Assembly (NCBI GenBank): GCA_028681335.1
Contig: JAQUIT010000014.1
Location: forward strand, 58,603 to 122,602
Origin: Desulfuromonadaceae bacterium
Lineage (GTDB): Bacteria > Desulfobacterota > Desulfuromonadia > Geobacterales > Pseudopelobacteraceae
Direction of reading: 5' to 3'
Length of the DNA stretch: 64,000 nucleotides
Numbering within the stretch: position 1 is the first letter of the stretch; each line of letters begins with the position of its first letter. Positions 27,479 to 36,618 of the stretch are shown here, piece after piece. Under the pieces are notes generated by a model that ran no database searches, was not told the origin of the DNA, and worked only from the letters and a program-made list of their open reading frames with translations. A program made the position numbers and the translations under genes.

Positions 27479-27504
27479 TAAGCTGTCTTTTGTAGGTTTG
27501 GTTG

Positions 27505-28194
27505 TTACAGCTTCTTGTAAAACTCCCTGACTTCGGTCGTCTGCCCGCAGCAGAACTTTCCTTCCGGGCAGGGGCCGCCGACGCAGCCGGGGCCGGCTTG
27601 GCGGAATATGACTGGCGCTATGTTTTTTACCAGTCGCAGCATTTCGACACTCATTTCACGGATTTCCCACTGAGCGCGCTGGCAGCAGCGCAGGGCAAAG
27701 AAGTGCAGCAGTTCACGGGCATTCATCGTCATAATGATTTTTGTTTCGGTTGCATTCGGCAGGATGTAGCGGGCATCTTCGGCCGGAATCCCCATCTCTA
27801 TCAGCTGAGCGTATGCCTTGTGAACTGTTTCCGACATGAAGGCGAAAATCTGCCGGGCATCGTGGTTCTCGGCAATAGTGTCAGGCATAATGGAGGTGAA
27901 TTCCTCCTTGTGCGAAACATAGCGCTGTGATTGCTGAGAGAATGAGGCTATGCGGTGGCGCACCAGCTGGTGAGTGGTAACGCGTGAAATCCCCTCAATG
28001 CCGAAAGTGAACGAGGCGTGCTCCAGTACGGAGTGATGTCCCAGTGACATGATCTTGTCAAGAAACGACTCGATGTCGGAGGCAGCCAGTTTTTCACGTA
28101 ATTCATCTATTGAAGTGGGTGAATAGCAGAGGCGGGCAGCAAGTGCTACCGTGCGTTCGGGATTGGGGGTGTGTTCGATCAGGGTGACGTTCAT
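27505..28194 (-). CDS. thyX: FAD-dependent thymidylate synthase
   Basis: Makes dTMP from dUMP with FAD and methylene-tetrahydrofolate, replacing ThyA. 229 residues. The ThyX motif RHRxxSxxxxSxR is seen as RHRIASFSQQSQR (79-91), with GHHSVLEHASFTF before it and RELLHFFALR after. The C terminus has an added Cys-rich segment (GCVGGPCPEGKFCCGQT) that could bind metal. It lies 158 bp downstream of rpmE, beyond a terminator. Confidence 0.95.
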   Translation of the reverse strand: MNVTLIEHTPNPERTVALAARLCYSPTSIDELREKLAASDIESFLDKIMSLGHHSVLEHASFTFGIEGISRVTTHQLVRHRIASFSQQSQRYVSHKEEFTSIMPDTIAENHDARQIFAFMSETVHKAYAQLIEMGIPAEDARYILPNATETKIIMTMNARELLHFFALRCCQRAQWEIREMSVEMLRLVKNIAPVIFRQAGPGCVGGPCPEGKFCCGQTTEVREFYKKL

Positions 28195-28292
28195 GGTGAC
28201 CTGCTCGAGCCATGCTCAGGGTTAAGCGATGGTTGTTCCAGAAACTGGCATGCTCTGATTGTAGTGGGTGTTCCTGATGCATGGCGCCAGGA

Positions 28293-28330
28293 GAAAAAAA
28301 AGGGGTTTTGCCTTGCGACAAAGCCCCTCT
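28293..28330 (-). terminator. Rho-independent terminator after rpmE
   Basis: On the minus strand AGAGGGGCTTTG pairs with CAAAACCCCTT around an 8-nt loop, and a run of eight T follows. It lies 22 bp after the rpmE stop codon and before the thyX start, so thyX must have its own promoter or depend on read-through. Confidence 0.85.
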
Positions 28331-28352
28331 CAGAAGTTTACGAAACGATCGA

Positions 28353-28553
28353 TCAAGCCTGGCCGTAACGTTTTTTGAAGCGCTCGACACGACCTGCAGT
28401 GTCAATCAACTTCTGCTTGCCGGTGTAAAACGGGTGGCAGGCAGAGCAGATCTCTGTGCTGATCTCTTTCTTTGTGGAGCGTGTCAGGAATGTGTTACCG
28501 CACAGACACTTAACGGTAATCTCGGAATATTCTGGGTGAATGCCTTCTTTCAT
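28353..28553 (-). CDS. rpmE: Ribosomal protein L31 (zinc-binding form)
   Basis: 66 residues starting [20 protein letters not shown]. Four cysteines (C16, C18, C36, C39; CLC and CSAC) show the zinc-binding type. The ATG at 28553 is preceded by GGAGGAAGAG; the frame could extend to a TTG at 28568 but that would cover the ribosome binding site. Downstream of rho and followed by a terminator. Confidence 0.97.
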   Translation of the reverse strand: MKEGIHPEYSEITVKCLCGNTFLTRSTKKEISTEICSACHPFYTGKQKLIDTAGRVERFKKRYGQA

Positions 28554-28655
28554 CTCTTCCTCCTTCAATAGTGCTTTACGGCGAAACGTAATCTAATTAT
28601 GAACAGTAAAGTGTGAGTGTAGCTACTATGAATATTTTTTGCAACCATTTTTTAG

Positions 28656-29903
28656 CTATTTCGACATTGAGTCAAGAAAAGCCTGGTTGGTCTTGGCTTC
28701 CGAAAGTTTGTCCAGCAGGAACTCCATGCTGTCGACCACATTCATCGGGTGGATGATTTTGCGCAGAATCCAAATCCGGTTGAGGTAGGTTTTGGCAATC
28801 AGGAGCTCTTCCTTGCGGGTGCCTGATTTGTTGATGTCGATGGCCGGGAAGGTGCGCTTTTCCACCAGCTTCCGGTCGAGATGCAGCTCCATATTACCGG
28901 TGCCCTTGAATTCCTCAAAGATGACCTCATCCATCTTGCTGCCGGTGTCTACCAGTGCGGTGGCAATAATCGTCAGCGAACCACCCTCTTCAATGTTGCG
29001 GGCCGCACCAAAGAAGCGCTTTGGTTTTTGCAGGGCGTTGGCATCCACGCCGCCGGTCAGAATCTTGCCGGATGGCGGCAGTACCGTGTTGTAGGCACGG
29101 GCCAGGCGCGTGATGGAGTCCAGCAGGATGACAACATCTTTTTTGTGTTCAACCAGACGCTTGGCCTTTTCAATGACCATTTCGGCAACCTGTACGTGGC
29201 GGGTGGCCGGTTCGTCAAAAGTTGACGACACTACTTCGCCGTTAACCGAGCGCTGCATGTCGGTAACCTCTTCAGGCCTCTCATCAATGAGCAGGACGAT
29301 CAGGTAAACTTCCGGGTGGTTAGCGGCAATCGAATTGGCAATGTTCTGGATCAGCACCGTCTTGCCGGTTCTGGGGGGGGCAACGATCAAGCCGCGTTGT
29401 CCTTTTCCGATCGGAGCAACCAGTTCGATAACACGCATCGGCATGTTTTCAGAGGTTGTCTCAAGAGTGAGCTTCTCCTGCGGATAAAGCGGGGTCAGGT
29501 TGTCGAAGAGAATTTTGTCGCGAGCAATTTCCGGAGATTCGTGATTGACCGACTCCACCTTGAGCAACGCAAAATAACGCTCACCTTCCTTGGGGGGTCT
29601 GATCTGGCCGGACACGGTGTCGCCGGTGCGCAGGTTAAAACGTCTGATCTGGCTCGGAGATACATAGATGTCATCAGGGCCCGGCAGGTAGTTGTAGTCA
29701 GTGGCACGCAGAAAACCGAAACCGTCCTGAAGCGTTTCCAGTACGCCCTCACCGAAGATCGAACCGTTCTGCTCTGTCTGAGCATTTAAAATCGCAAAGA
29801 TCAGGTCCTGTTTACGGAGGCTTGAAGCTCCTTCAATGTTAAGATCGCGGGCAATAGTGTTAAGCTCGCTGATCTTCTTACCTTTAAGCTCTTGTAAATT
29901 CAT
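28656..29903 (-). CDS. rho: Transcription termination factor Rho
   Basis: RNA-dependent hexameric helicase. 415 residues without large insertions. Rho N-terminal helical domain (1-43), cold-shock-like RNA-binding domain (about 48-118, [22 protein letters not shown]), Walker A APPRTGKT (175-182), DEIGS-type Q and R loops further on ([18 protein letters not shown]). GGAG precedes the ATG at close spacing. The 301-bp upstream region may allow autoregulation, as known for rho in other bacteria. Confidence 0.97.
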   Translation of the reverse strand: MNLQELKGKKISELNTIARDLNIEGASSLRKQDLIFAILNAQTEQNGSIFGEGVLETLQDGFGFLRATDYNYLPGPDDIYVSPSQIRRFNLRTGDTVSGQIRPPKEGERYFALLKVESVNHESPEIARDKILFDNLTPLYPQEKLTLETTSENMPMRVIELVAPIGKGQRGLIVAPPRTGKTVLIQNIANSIAANHPEVYLIVLLIDERPEEVTDMQRSVNGEVVSSTFDEPATRHVQVAEMVIEKAKRLVEHKKDVVILLDSITRLARAYNTVLPPSGKILTGGVDANALQKPKRFFGAARNIEEGGSLTIIATALVDTGSKMDEVIFEEFKGTGNMELHLDRKLVEKRTFPAIDINKSGTRKEELLIAKTYLNRIWILRKIIHPMNVVDSMEFLLDKLSEAKTNQAFLDSMSK

Positions 29904-30204
29904 CTGTTCTCCTGCGTGCGGTCATCATGGATATGGGGATTTGACATAGATGGTTTTAATTTTCCGGGGAAGGCATAGCGCGGCTCTATTAATGACATTT
30001 GCAATAGTCGGAAGCTTGTTGCTCAAAAAAACAGAATATGATTTTCAGAGGTTCTAATAACGTGCGTATGAAGAAATATAGGGATCAGTTTGGATGCCAC
30101 GATGTTTAATCTGAGGTGTTGTGACGTTACCCTTTATTTTCGGGGCTTGTCAATAAAAAACAGCATAACTTGCTCGTGAAAGAGCAATCTTTTATCGACA
30201 GGCA
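29904..30204. promoter_or_regulatory. Gene-free 301-bp region upstream of rho
   Basis: No gene is supported here. On the minus strand a consensus -35-like TTGACA lies at 30153-30148, without a convincing -10 at the usual spacing. A hairpin TTGCTC/GAGCAA (30170-30187) sits just after the tcdA stop; on the minus strand a T6 run lies 11 nt beyond it, so it may be a weak tcdA terminator. The remaining AT-rich sequence may be the long rho leader. Confidence 0.4.
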
Positions 30205-30957
30205 TTACGTAGGCTTCAAAAGCTCGTTGATAACAACTCCTGCCATGGTTAACCCGAAGATGGATGGTATATACGAAATGCTGCCGAGAATTACCCGGCG
30301 ATATTCGTCATTGTCCGTTTGCTTATGACTGGTGTCGCTGACGCTGCCAGTGGCAGGTTCAAGCTCACGGTGCAGTTCTGTAGAATAAACGACCTGTACA
30401 CCGGAAGTGATGCCGGCCTCTTTGAGTATTCTCCGCATACTGCGAGCCATGCGGCAGTTTCTGCTGGAGGAAATGTCGGAAACTTCAATTTTTGTCGGGT
30501 CAAGCTTGTTGGCGGCACCCATGCTGGAGATGATCGGAATGCCCTGTTGCCGGCAGATTGTTATCAGCGCCGTTTTGGCGGTGAAATGGTCAATCGCGTC
30601 AAGGACATAATCGGGGCGCGGTGCGAGAAGCCGGTCGGCGTTCTCCTGGGAGAAGAACTCCTTGATCGGTTCGATCGTGGCGGCGGGATTAATGTCGCGC
30701 AGGCGCGCAGCCATCACATCAACCTTTTGCTGGCCGACTGTGCTGGAGAGAGCGTGGATCTGCCGGTTGATGTTGCTCTGGCAGATATCATCAAAGTCCA
30801 CCAAAGTGATCTTCCCGACGCCGGCACGTCCAATGGCTTCTGCGGCATAACTGCCGACTCCGCCGACCCCGCAGATCATGACGTGTTTACCGGCTAGGGT
30901 GGCTAACCCTTTAGTGCCGATGAGAAGTTCTGTCCGGGAAAAGCGATGGAGTGGCAT
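30205..30957 (-). CDS. tcdA: tRNA threonylcarbamoyladenosine dehydratase (TcdA/CsdL)
   Basis: E1-like ThiF-family enzyme that cyclises t6A37 to ct6A in ANN-decoding tRNAs with ATP. 250 residues. The nucleotide motif GVGGVGSYAAEAIGRAG begins near residue 30, with DFDDICQSNINRQ, DAIDHFTAKTALI and SSMGAANKLDPTKIEV after it; the last is typical of TcdA rather than MoeB. It has a hydrophobic C terminus (IFGLTMAGVVINELL). Confidence 0.92.
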   Translation of the reverse strand: MPLHRFSRTELLIGTKGLATLAGKHVMICGVGGVGSYAAEAIGRAGVGKITLVDFDDICQSNINRQIHALSSTVGQQKVDVMAARLRDINPAATIEPIKEFFSQENADRLLAPRPDYVLDAIDHFTAKTALITICRQQGIPIISSMGAANKLDPTKIEVSDISSSRNCRMARSMRRILKEAGITSGVQVVYSTELHRELEPATGSVSDTSHKQTDNDEYRRVILGSISYIPSIFGLTMAGVVINELLKPT

Positions 30958-31018
30958 AGAGTCTCATTTTTATGCATTAATTGGCAGGTAATCATTTCAT
31001 TAGACCATATACGGCAAT

Positions 31019-31152
31019 TGACCGCCGATAAAAGCGGATACATGCCGAGAAAAACAGGACTTACTTCAAAAAATGAATAACCTTTTGGGTTAGACCAGTA
31101 TTTTTCTTAAGCCTCTGTTTTATCGGCGTGTATCGGCGTACATCGGCGGTTA
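31019..31152. repeat. 134-bp palindromic element, CGCCGAT type
   Basis: Inverted arms (about 31019-31053 and 31118-31152) align without gaps at most positions. Read on the minus strand, the right arm carries three exact-period 10-bp repeats: CGCCGATGTA, CGCCGATACA, CGCCGATAAA. The left arm has decayed copies. It lies between tcdA and the lipid kinase gene, outside coding sequence. The centre is AT-rich. Confidence 0.78.
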
Positions 31153-31167
31153 AATGCTTTTTTCAGG

Positions 31168-32034
31168 TTACACAATAATTTTAGCAAAATCCGCGAGCTC
31201 GGATATGCGCGCCGGACCGTAGCCGATGAAGTCACCATCGACCTGGATCGGTTGTCTCCCCTGGACCTCAAAGGAGGATGAGTGCATCCGGACCATATTC
31301 ATGCTTGTCTCCGCCTTGCCGCGAAACAGATCAAGAGCACAGCTCAAATAGGTGCGTCGTTTGTTCTCAGTAATGCAGATTGCCGCAAGGCCTGGTGAAA
31401 AGGGGCTGCTATCCGGGGACAGGATGAAGTTACCACCGTAGCGGGAAGCGTTGCAGATTATTGCCGTGTGGCATGTTGCGCCGCTTTCCTGGGTGCTGAT
31501 TTCAAAAAGAGTGCTATCCCACGCGATTGCACTCTTCAGCGCAGACAGTGCGTAGGCACCCTGGCGCAGCATTTTTTTCCCCCATGGCCAGACGTCCCTG
31601 ACGACAGCCCCGTCAAGGCCAATTCCGGCCATGAGTAAAAAACGGTGGGAGCAGTGATCAAGTTCAATGACGCCGACGGAGAGAGAGCTGGTTTTGCCGG
31701 CAACTATCCGCTCGAGAGCGTCATCAAGAGACGTAATGCCAATTTCAGCGGCCAACACATTTGAGGTGCCGAACGGCAGCAGAGCCATGGTGGCCGTGGC
31801 TGGATTCAGGCTGTTGACCACTGCATTGATTGTTCCGTCCCCCCCGGCAACGATGATCAGATGCGGGTCGTGCTCCTCATTGATCCTTGCGCAACATATG
31901 TTAATCTCAGCCGGGGTGCGGACCTGGAAAACTTCCGGAATTATCGTGTGAGCGCGTAATCGCTCCAGAGAATGCTGCAGGCGCCCGGCTGAATGGGTGC
32001 CCGACGCTGGATTAACAAAAAGATATGTTTTCAT
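31168..32034 (-). CDS. Diacylglycerol/lipid kinase family protein (YegS-like)
   Basis: 288 residues. The lipid kinase catalytic domain starts MKTYLFVNPASGTHSAG, with the GGDGTIN nucleotide-binding motif at 64-70 and LPFGTSNVLA after it; a C-terminal beta-rich domain ends at about 285. The family phosphorylates diacylglycerol or related lipids at the membrane. Substrate unknown here. It is the gene after the epimerase at the downstream edge of the LPS region. Confidence 0.88.
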   Translation of the reverse strand: MKTYLFVNPASGTHSAGRLQHSLERLRAHTIIPEVFQVRTPAEINICCARINEEHDPHLIIVAGGDGTINAVVNSLNPATATMALLPFGTSNVLAAEIGITSLDDALERIVAGKTSSLSVGVIELDHCSHRFLLMAGIGLDGAVVRDVWPWGKKMLRQGAYALSALKSAIAWDSTLFEISTQESGATCHTAIICNASRYGGNFILSPDSSPFSPGLAAICITENKRRTYLSCALDLFRGKAETSMNMVRMHSSSFEVQGRQPIQVDGDFIGYGPARISELADFAKIIV

Positions 32035-32111
32035 ATGTTAAGTAATTCCGCATGTGTGCTCATCGGTTTGATGCGATGGTAGTGGGTAACGTTAACGAAA
32101 TTGGTTAGCGA

Positions 32112-33122
32112 TTAAACTCCGTAAAACGCCCTGTACCAGGCGACGAACGCACCGATTCCCTCCTCAATGGAGGTTGATGGCCTGAAGCCGACGTCCCGCA
32201 TCAGATCATCAACATCAGCGTAGGTCGCGGAGACATCTCCCGGCTGTAACGGGAGGAGGTTCTTGATCGCTTTTATCCCGAGCGCATTTTCCAGCACTTC
32301 AATAAATCTGATCAATTCAACAGGGTTGTTGTTGCCGATGTTATAAATACGGTACGGGGCGCTGCTTGTGCCGGGATCAGCTGCCTCTCCGTTCCAGTCA
32401 TGGTTCGCTTCGGGGACCTTATTCATTACCCTGAAGATTCCTTCCACAATATCATCGATATAGGTGAAGTCCCGTTGCATCAGGCCATGGTTGTAGACGT
32501 CAATCGGTCGCCCCTCGATAATCGCCTTGGCGAAGAGGAACAGAGCCATGTCCGGTCTGCCCCACGGTCCGTACACGGTAAAGAAGCGCAGCCCGGTCGT
32601 CGGCAGGCTATAGAGGTGGGAGTATGTGTGGGCCATCAGCTCGTTGGCTTTCTTTGTCGCCGCATAGAGAGAGATGGGGTGATCCACATTGTCATGCACG
32701 GAGAAGGGCATCTTGGTGTTAGCCCCGTACACGGAGCTGGAGGATGCGTACACAAGGTGTTTGACGTTGTTATGCCGGCACCCCTCAAGGATATTGATGA
32801 AGCCGGAGATATTGCTGTCTATGTAGGCGTAGGGATTCTCGATGGAATAGCGAACCCCGGCCTGGGCCGCGAGATTGACGACGATATCGAACTGCTCCTC
32901 CTTGAAGAAGCGACTGACGGCGTCCCGCTCTTCAAGCCCCATCTTGTGAAAACGGAAATTATTCCGTTCTTCCAGTTGCGCAAGTCGCGCGGTTTTAAGG
33001 TTTACGTCGTAATAGTCGTTGAGGTTGTCGAGTCCGACAACTTCGCATTCGCTCTCCAACAGCCGTTTTGCAAGGTGAAAGCCGATAAAACCGGCAGCGC
33101 CGGTGACGAGTATCTTTGGCAT
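32112..33122 (-). CDS. UDP-glucuronate 4-epimerase
   Basis: 336-residue extended SDR. NAD motif [15 protein letters not shown] (8-22), active-site [16 protein letters not shown] and [20 protein letters not shown]; the [15 protein letters not shown] stretch is typical of CapI/LspL/GAE enzymes that make UDP-galacturonate. It uses UDP-glucuronate, presumably from the Ugd encoded at 15.6-17.0 kb. Its place beside heptosyltransferase genes suggests a galacturonate in the LPS core or a surface glycan. Confidence 0.88.
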   Translation of the reverse strand: MPKILVTGAAGFIGFHLAKRLLESECEVVGLDNLNDYYDVNLKTARLAQLEERNNFRFHKMGLEERDAVSRFFKEEQFDIVVNLAAQAGVRYSIENPYAYIDSNISGFINILEGCRHNNVKHLVYASSSSVYGANTKMPFSVHDNVDHPISLYAATKKANELMAHTYSHLYSLPTTGLRFFTVYGPWGRPDMALFLFAKAIIEGRPIDVYNHGLMQRDFTYIDDIVEGIFRVMNKVPEANHDWNGEAADPGTSSAPYRIYNIGNNNPVELIRFIEVLENALGIKAIKNLLPLQPGDVSATYADVDDLMRDVGFRPSTSIEEGIGAFVAWYRAFYGV

Positions 33123-33236
33123 GTGTCCTCCGGGGGAAATTTAATAGTAGCTGCGTTCCGGCACTTAGTTAGATGAAGGTAATTCTACATCACAACCCTT
33201 AAATAGCCAGACGTCGTAGCGGTGGTCGGGCAGCCT

Positions 33237-34280
33237 CTAACAAAGTATTTTCTCGATTGCCTGCATTAGAAGCGCCGGAGTAATGCTCTCACGACACTCC
33301 CCGTCCTTTTCGCAACGTGTGCGGAAGCAGCGCGCACACGGCATAGGTGCCTGGATAACGGCGTGTTGCGCTCCTCTGGGGCCGCTGCGCAGGCCGTCGC
33401 TGGAACGGTAGTACGAGACGGTAGGAGTCCCGGCAGCTGCGGCCAGATGGATAATGCCGGTGTCACCACCCATCACCATGTTGACCTTTTTTACCAGCGC
33501 AGCCAGGCGCATGATGGATAGTTTTTCCAACAGCACCGCCTGTCCGCCCAGTGCCGTTGTGACCCGTTCCGCTGCACTGTACTCGCTGTCATTGCCCCAG
33601 GAGAACAGCAGGACAGCACCGGGGAAAGTAGAGATAATCATGCGCCCAAGTTCGACCCAGCCGGATTCATACCAGAATTTCGTCTGCCAGGTGGTGCCGG
33701 TATGGATCAAAAAGAGTGGCCCCTCTTTACGGTAGCGCTTGACCAGATCGTCAACTGCCAGATCATCTTCCGGTCGGGTGCAGATATCGGTGTGCAGTTG
33801 CAGGCCGCTGAACTCAAGGTCGAAGGATGCTGCGGCAACGCGCAGGTACTGGTCGGTTATATGGAGGTCTTCGGGGCGTAGAGCAATTCTTCGCTTGATG
33901 AACAGCGCATTAAGACTCTCCTGTGCTGCAGCTCGGCTGAATCCGACCCGATGGGAACAGCCGCTTACCCAGGCAACCATGCCGCTTTTAATGTTACCCT
34001 GAATATCGATCACCAGATCATAGGCCCGTTGCACCAGACCTCTGCGGACGTTGAGAATATCATTTATAGTTTCCAGGGAAAACGGTTTCTTCTTCCATTT
34101 TTTGAAACGCACGGTATGGAGTTGCGAAATCAGAGGGTTGCCGCTTAAAAGATCGGCAAAAGCCTCTTCGACAACCCAGTCTATTTCGCAACCGGGTGAC
34201 GCCTGTTTCAGGTAATCCAGTACCGGCAGGGCATGCAGAACATCACCCATGGCGGATATTTTAACGATCAGGATACGCAT
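33237..34280 (-). CDS. waaC: Lipopolysaccharide heptosyltransferase I
   Basis: GT9 enzyme that adds the first heptose to Kdo2-lipid A in the cytoplasm. 347 residues. MRILIVKISAMGDVLHALPVLDYL at the start and GGDTGIIHLAAAAGTPTVSYY near the C terminus match WaaC. A Cys cluster near the end (CARCFRTRCEKDGECRESI) also occurs in the other GT9 proteins of the window. The start overlaps the stop of the upstream GT9 gene by 13 bp. Confidence 0.9.
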   Translation of the reverse strand: MRILIVKISAMGDVLHALPVLDYLKQASPGCEIDWVVEEAFADLLSGNPLISQLHTVRFKKWKKKPFSLETINDILNVRRGLVQRAYDLVIDIQGNIKSGMVAWVSGCSHRVGFSRAAAQESLNALFIKRRIALRPEDLHITDQYLRVAAASFDLEFSGLQLHTDICTRPEDDLAVDDLVKRYRKEGPLFLIHTGTTWQTKFWYESGWVELGRMIISTFPGAVLLFSWGNDSEYSAAERVTTALGGQAVLLEKLSIMRLAALVKKVNMVMGGDTGIIHLAAAAGTPTVSYYRSSDGLRSGPRGAQHAVIQAPMPCARCFRTRCEKDGECRESITPALLMQAIEKILC

Positions 34281-35284
34281 GGATTCCTCATGTTCAGCAT
34301 TTCTTTCACGGCTTCAAAAACGTCGTCCACCGTGATTCGTTCCATACATTCCATATGGTGGCTGTTGCTGCACTTTCTGCTGCGGCAGGGGACACAGTCC
34401 AAGTCTGCTGCCTGAAGTATCCTGTTACCACTGCCGGTAGGCCCGGTACGTTCCGGGTCGGCGGCTCCAAACAGTGCAATGACAGGTGTTCTGACTGCGG
34501 TTGCCATATGCATCGGACCGGTATCACCGCTGACAAGCAGGGCGGATTTTTCCAGAACCGCCCCCAGTTGCAGCAGGGTCGTTGTGCCGGTGAGAAGCAA
34601 TGGGTGTGAGCTTGATAGCCGGTCTATATCGTGCGCCAAGGGGGTGTCGCCGCCACCACCGACAATGATTACAGCAGCATTCAGTTCATTGCTGATCCTG
34701 TCCGCAAGGGCTGCAAACTGTGCTGTGCTCCAGCGATTAACCGGATGGCTGGCGCCAGGGTTGATAGCCACCACCGGGCGATTGTCCATAGCATGGGATT
34801 CGAACAGTTCTGTCGCGTACTGACGATCATCAGGGGAAAGGTAGAGGTCCAGTTCTTCACCGTCTGGATAAACTCCGAGCGGTTTAACGGTTTTAAGGTG
34901 ATCCAAGACAGCGTGGAGGACCCTCTTGCGGGTTTTGTGATACGTCAAAATTCGGCAAGGCAGTGCGGCGGACGTCAGGAACCAGGTTTTAAGGTTACTG
35001 CGTTGAAAGTTGATGACCAGGTCGTAGGAGCGGCTCCTGATCTGCTTCCAGAGAGAAAGCAGGGCACTGAACGACCGGTGTTCACCACGGCGGTCATATA
35101 CCAGAACATCAGCTATGTCGGGGTGATGACGAAACAGATCAATGGAGGCACTGTTTCCAACCATTATGTCGATGCGTGCATGGGGTAAGCTGTTGCGCAG
35201 GGCTCTGATCGTCGGAGTCAGCTGCAGCAGGTCGCCCATGGCACCGGGTTTGATGATGAGGATGTTTTGTGGTTTTTGATTCAT
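34268..35284 (-). CDS. GT9 heptosyltransferase-like protein
   Basis: 338 residues, starting MNQKPQNILIIKPGAMGDLLQLTPTI (GT9 N-terminal motif) with the donor-site VSGDTGPMHMATAVRTPVIALFG and a Cys cluster (CVPCRSRKCSNSHHMEC) near the C terminus. It probably adds a heptose to the LPS core; acceptor unknown. The first 29 residues are nearly repeated in a gene fragment at 38.36-38.46 kb across the IS element, so a second copy once existed. AAGGGC precedes the ATG. Confidence 0.87.
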   Translation of the reverse strand: MNQKPQNILIIKPGAMGDLLQLTPTIRALRNSLPHARIDIMVGNSASIDLFRHHPDIADVLVYDRRGEHRSFSALLSLWKQIRSRSYDLVINFQRSNLKTWFLTSAALPCRILTYHKTRKRVLHAVLDHLKTVKPLGVYPDGEELDLYLSPDDRQYATELFESHAMDNRPVVAINPGASHPVNRWSTAQFAALADRISNELNAAVIIVGGGGDTPLAHDIDRLSSSHPLLLTGTTTLLQLGAVLEKSALLVSGDTGPMHMATAVRTPVIALFGAADPERTGPTGSGNRILQAADLDCVPCRSRKCSNSHHMECMERITVDDVFEAVKEMLNMRNPCVS

Positions 35285-35336
35285 GGTGCCCTTGTCTTTT
35301 AATATCCGTGCATCTCTTTTGAGGCCGCTCTCAGCA

Positions 35337-36485
35337 TCAGAGAGCGGCGAGAAACTTTTTCGGGTCTTCAGAGAACAGCGGAAAATTGTCCGTTGTCAGG
35401 ATAACCGGGCAGGCATCCGGAAACTGTTTCATGAATATGTCGAGCCCTTTCGCCGTTTTTTTTCTGCCGGATTTTACTTCAATAGCGAAGAGTTTACCCT
35501 GATAGCGGTAGATAAAATCAACTTCGGCGTTTTTCTCCCGCCAGTAGAACAGCTCTCCCGGCAATTGCAACAGCTGTGCTCCTACTGCAAGTTCAAATAC
35601 TCTGCCACGTCTGTCAAGATCTTCCAATACTCCCGGCCCTGCGGTCATAGTGTAGAGGGCAGGGCAGGCAACGAGAATTTTAGGACTGGAGGAACGGGTA
35701 AGCCACCCTTTTGCTGAATATTTTTCCAATGGATATATTAGAAACGCTCCGGTAAACAGTTCAATGTAATATTTAATAAGATCAGTATTTCCCTTGTCCT
35801 GCAGCTGTCCCAGCAGTTTGGTATAGCTTATTTCCTGAGCCGGATACTGGCAGAGGATTTCAAACGCCTGTCGGAATAATGCCGGATTACCTACCTTGCG
35901 GTTCAAGAGAATATCCTTGCCAATGACCGCCTCCACGATTGAGTCCTTCAAGTACGCATACCAGCGATCATAATCACCCTCGTACGCAACTGAGCCCGGA
36001 TAACCACCAAACAAAAGAAAACGATCAAGGTCATAGCCAAAGCATTGATTCAGCTCAGTGAATGTCCAGTGGTTTATGCGTGTAAGTTCAAAGCGCCCCG
36101 CAAGACTTTCGGTCAGCCCGCTTTGTATTTGCAGTGAGCTGGAACCAAGCACGACAACGCGGAGCCGATGTGGATTTTTGTCCCATAAAGATTTGAGGGT
36201 CTCCGACCAGTTAGGAATCTTCTGAACTTCATCAATAATCAATAGAGTGCTGTCGCCCAGCAACAGAGCTTTTTGCCATTGCTCCAGCAGCCAGGTGCGG
36301 TCAGTAACCAGCAAATCGTCGGCATTGGCATAATGGTTGTTTTTGGGATAGCGAGCAAGTAATTGCCGCATACCGGTAGTTTTACCGACCTGGCGAGGGC
36401 CGACGAGAACCTGGATCAATGGTTGATCATCGGAGAGGCGTTTTTCAATGTGTGTTACGAATGCTCGTTCGTATCTCGTAGGCAT
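35337..36485 (-). CDS. AAA ATPase with DUF4143 domain
   Basis: 382 residues. Walker A GPRQVGKTT (29-37) and Walker B LLIIDEVQKIPNW lie in an AAA_14 domain. The DUF4143 C-terminal part ends with a PD-(D/E)XK-like core (NAEVDFIYRYQGKLFAIEVKSGRK). Such genes are widespread, strain-variable and without settled function; a role in DNA mobility or defence has been suggested. It interrupts the LPS block next to transposon remnants, so lateral gain is likely. Confidence 0.88.
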   Translation of the reverse strand: MPTRYERAFVTHIEKRLSDDQPLIQVLVGPRQVGKTTGMRQLLARYPKNNHYANADDLLVTDRTWLLEQWQKALLLGDSTLLIIDEVQKIPNWSETLKSLWDKNPHRLRVVVLGSSSLQIQSGLTESLAGRFELTRINHWTFTELNQCFGYDLDRFLLFGGYPGSVAYEGDYDRWYAYLKDSIVEAVIGKDILLNRKVGNPALFRQAFEILCQYPAQEISYTKLLGQLQDKGNTDLIKYYIELFTGAFLIYPLEKYSAKGWLTRSSSPKILVACPALYTMTAGPGVLEDLDRRGRVFELAVGAQLLQLPGELFYWREKNAEVDFIYRYQGKLFAIEVKSGRKKTAKGLDIFMKQFPDACPVILTTDNFPLFSEDPKKFLAAL

Positions 36486-36618
36486 GGTAGGAGTATAGTG
36501 TTATTTGGTAGGCTAGTCTAGTAAAAACAGTGGTTGCGGCTTGTAAAAAACCGACTAAACGATTTTTGAAGCTGGCTGTTGTAATGTTTTTATGAAATTT
36601 GCAAGTTGAATAGATGGG

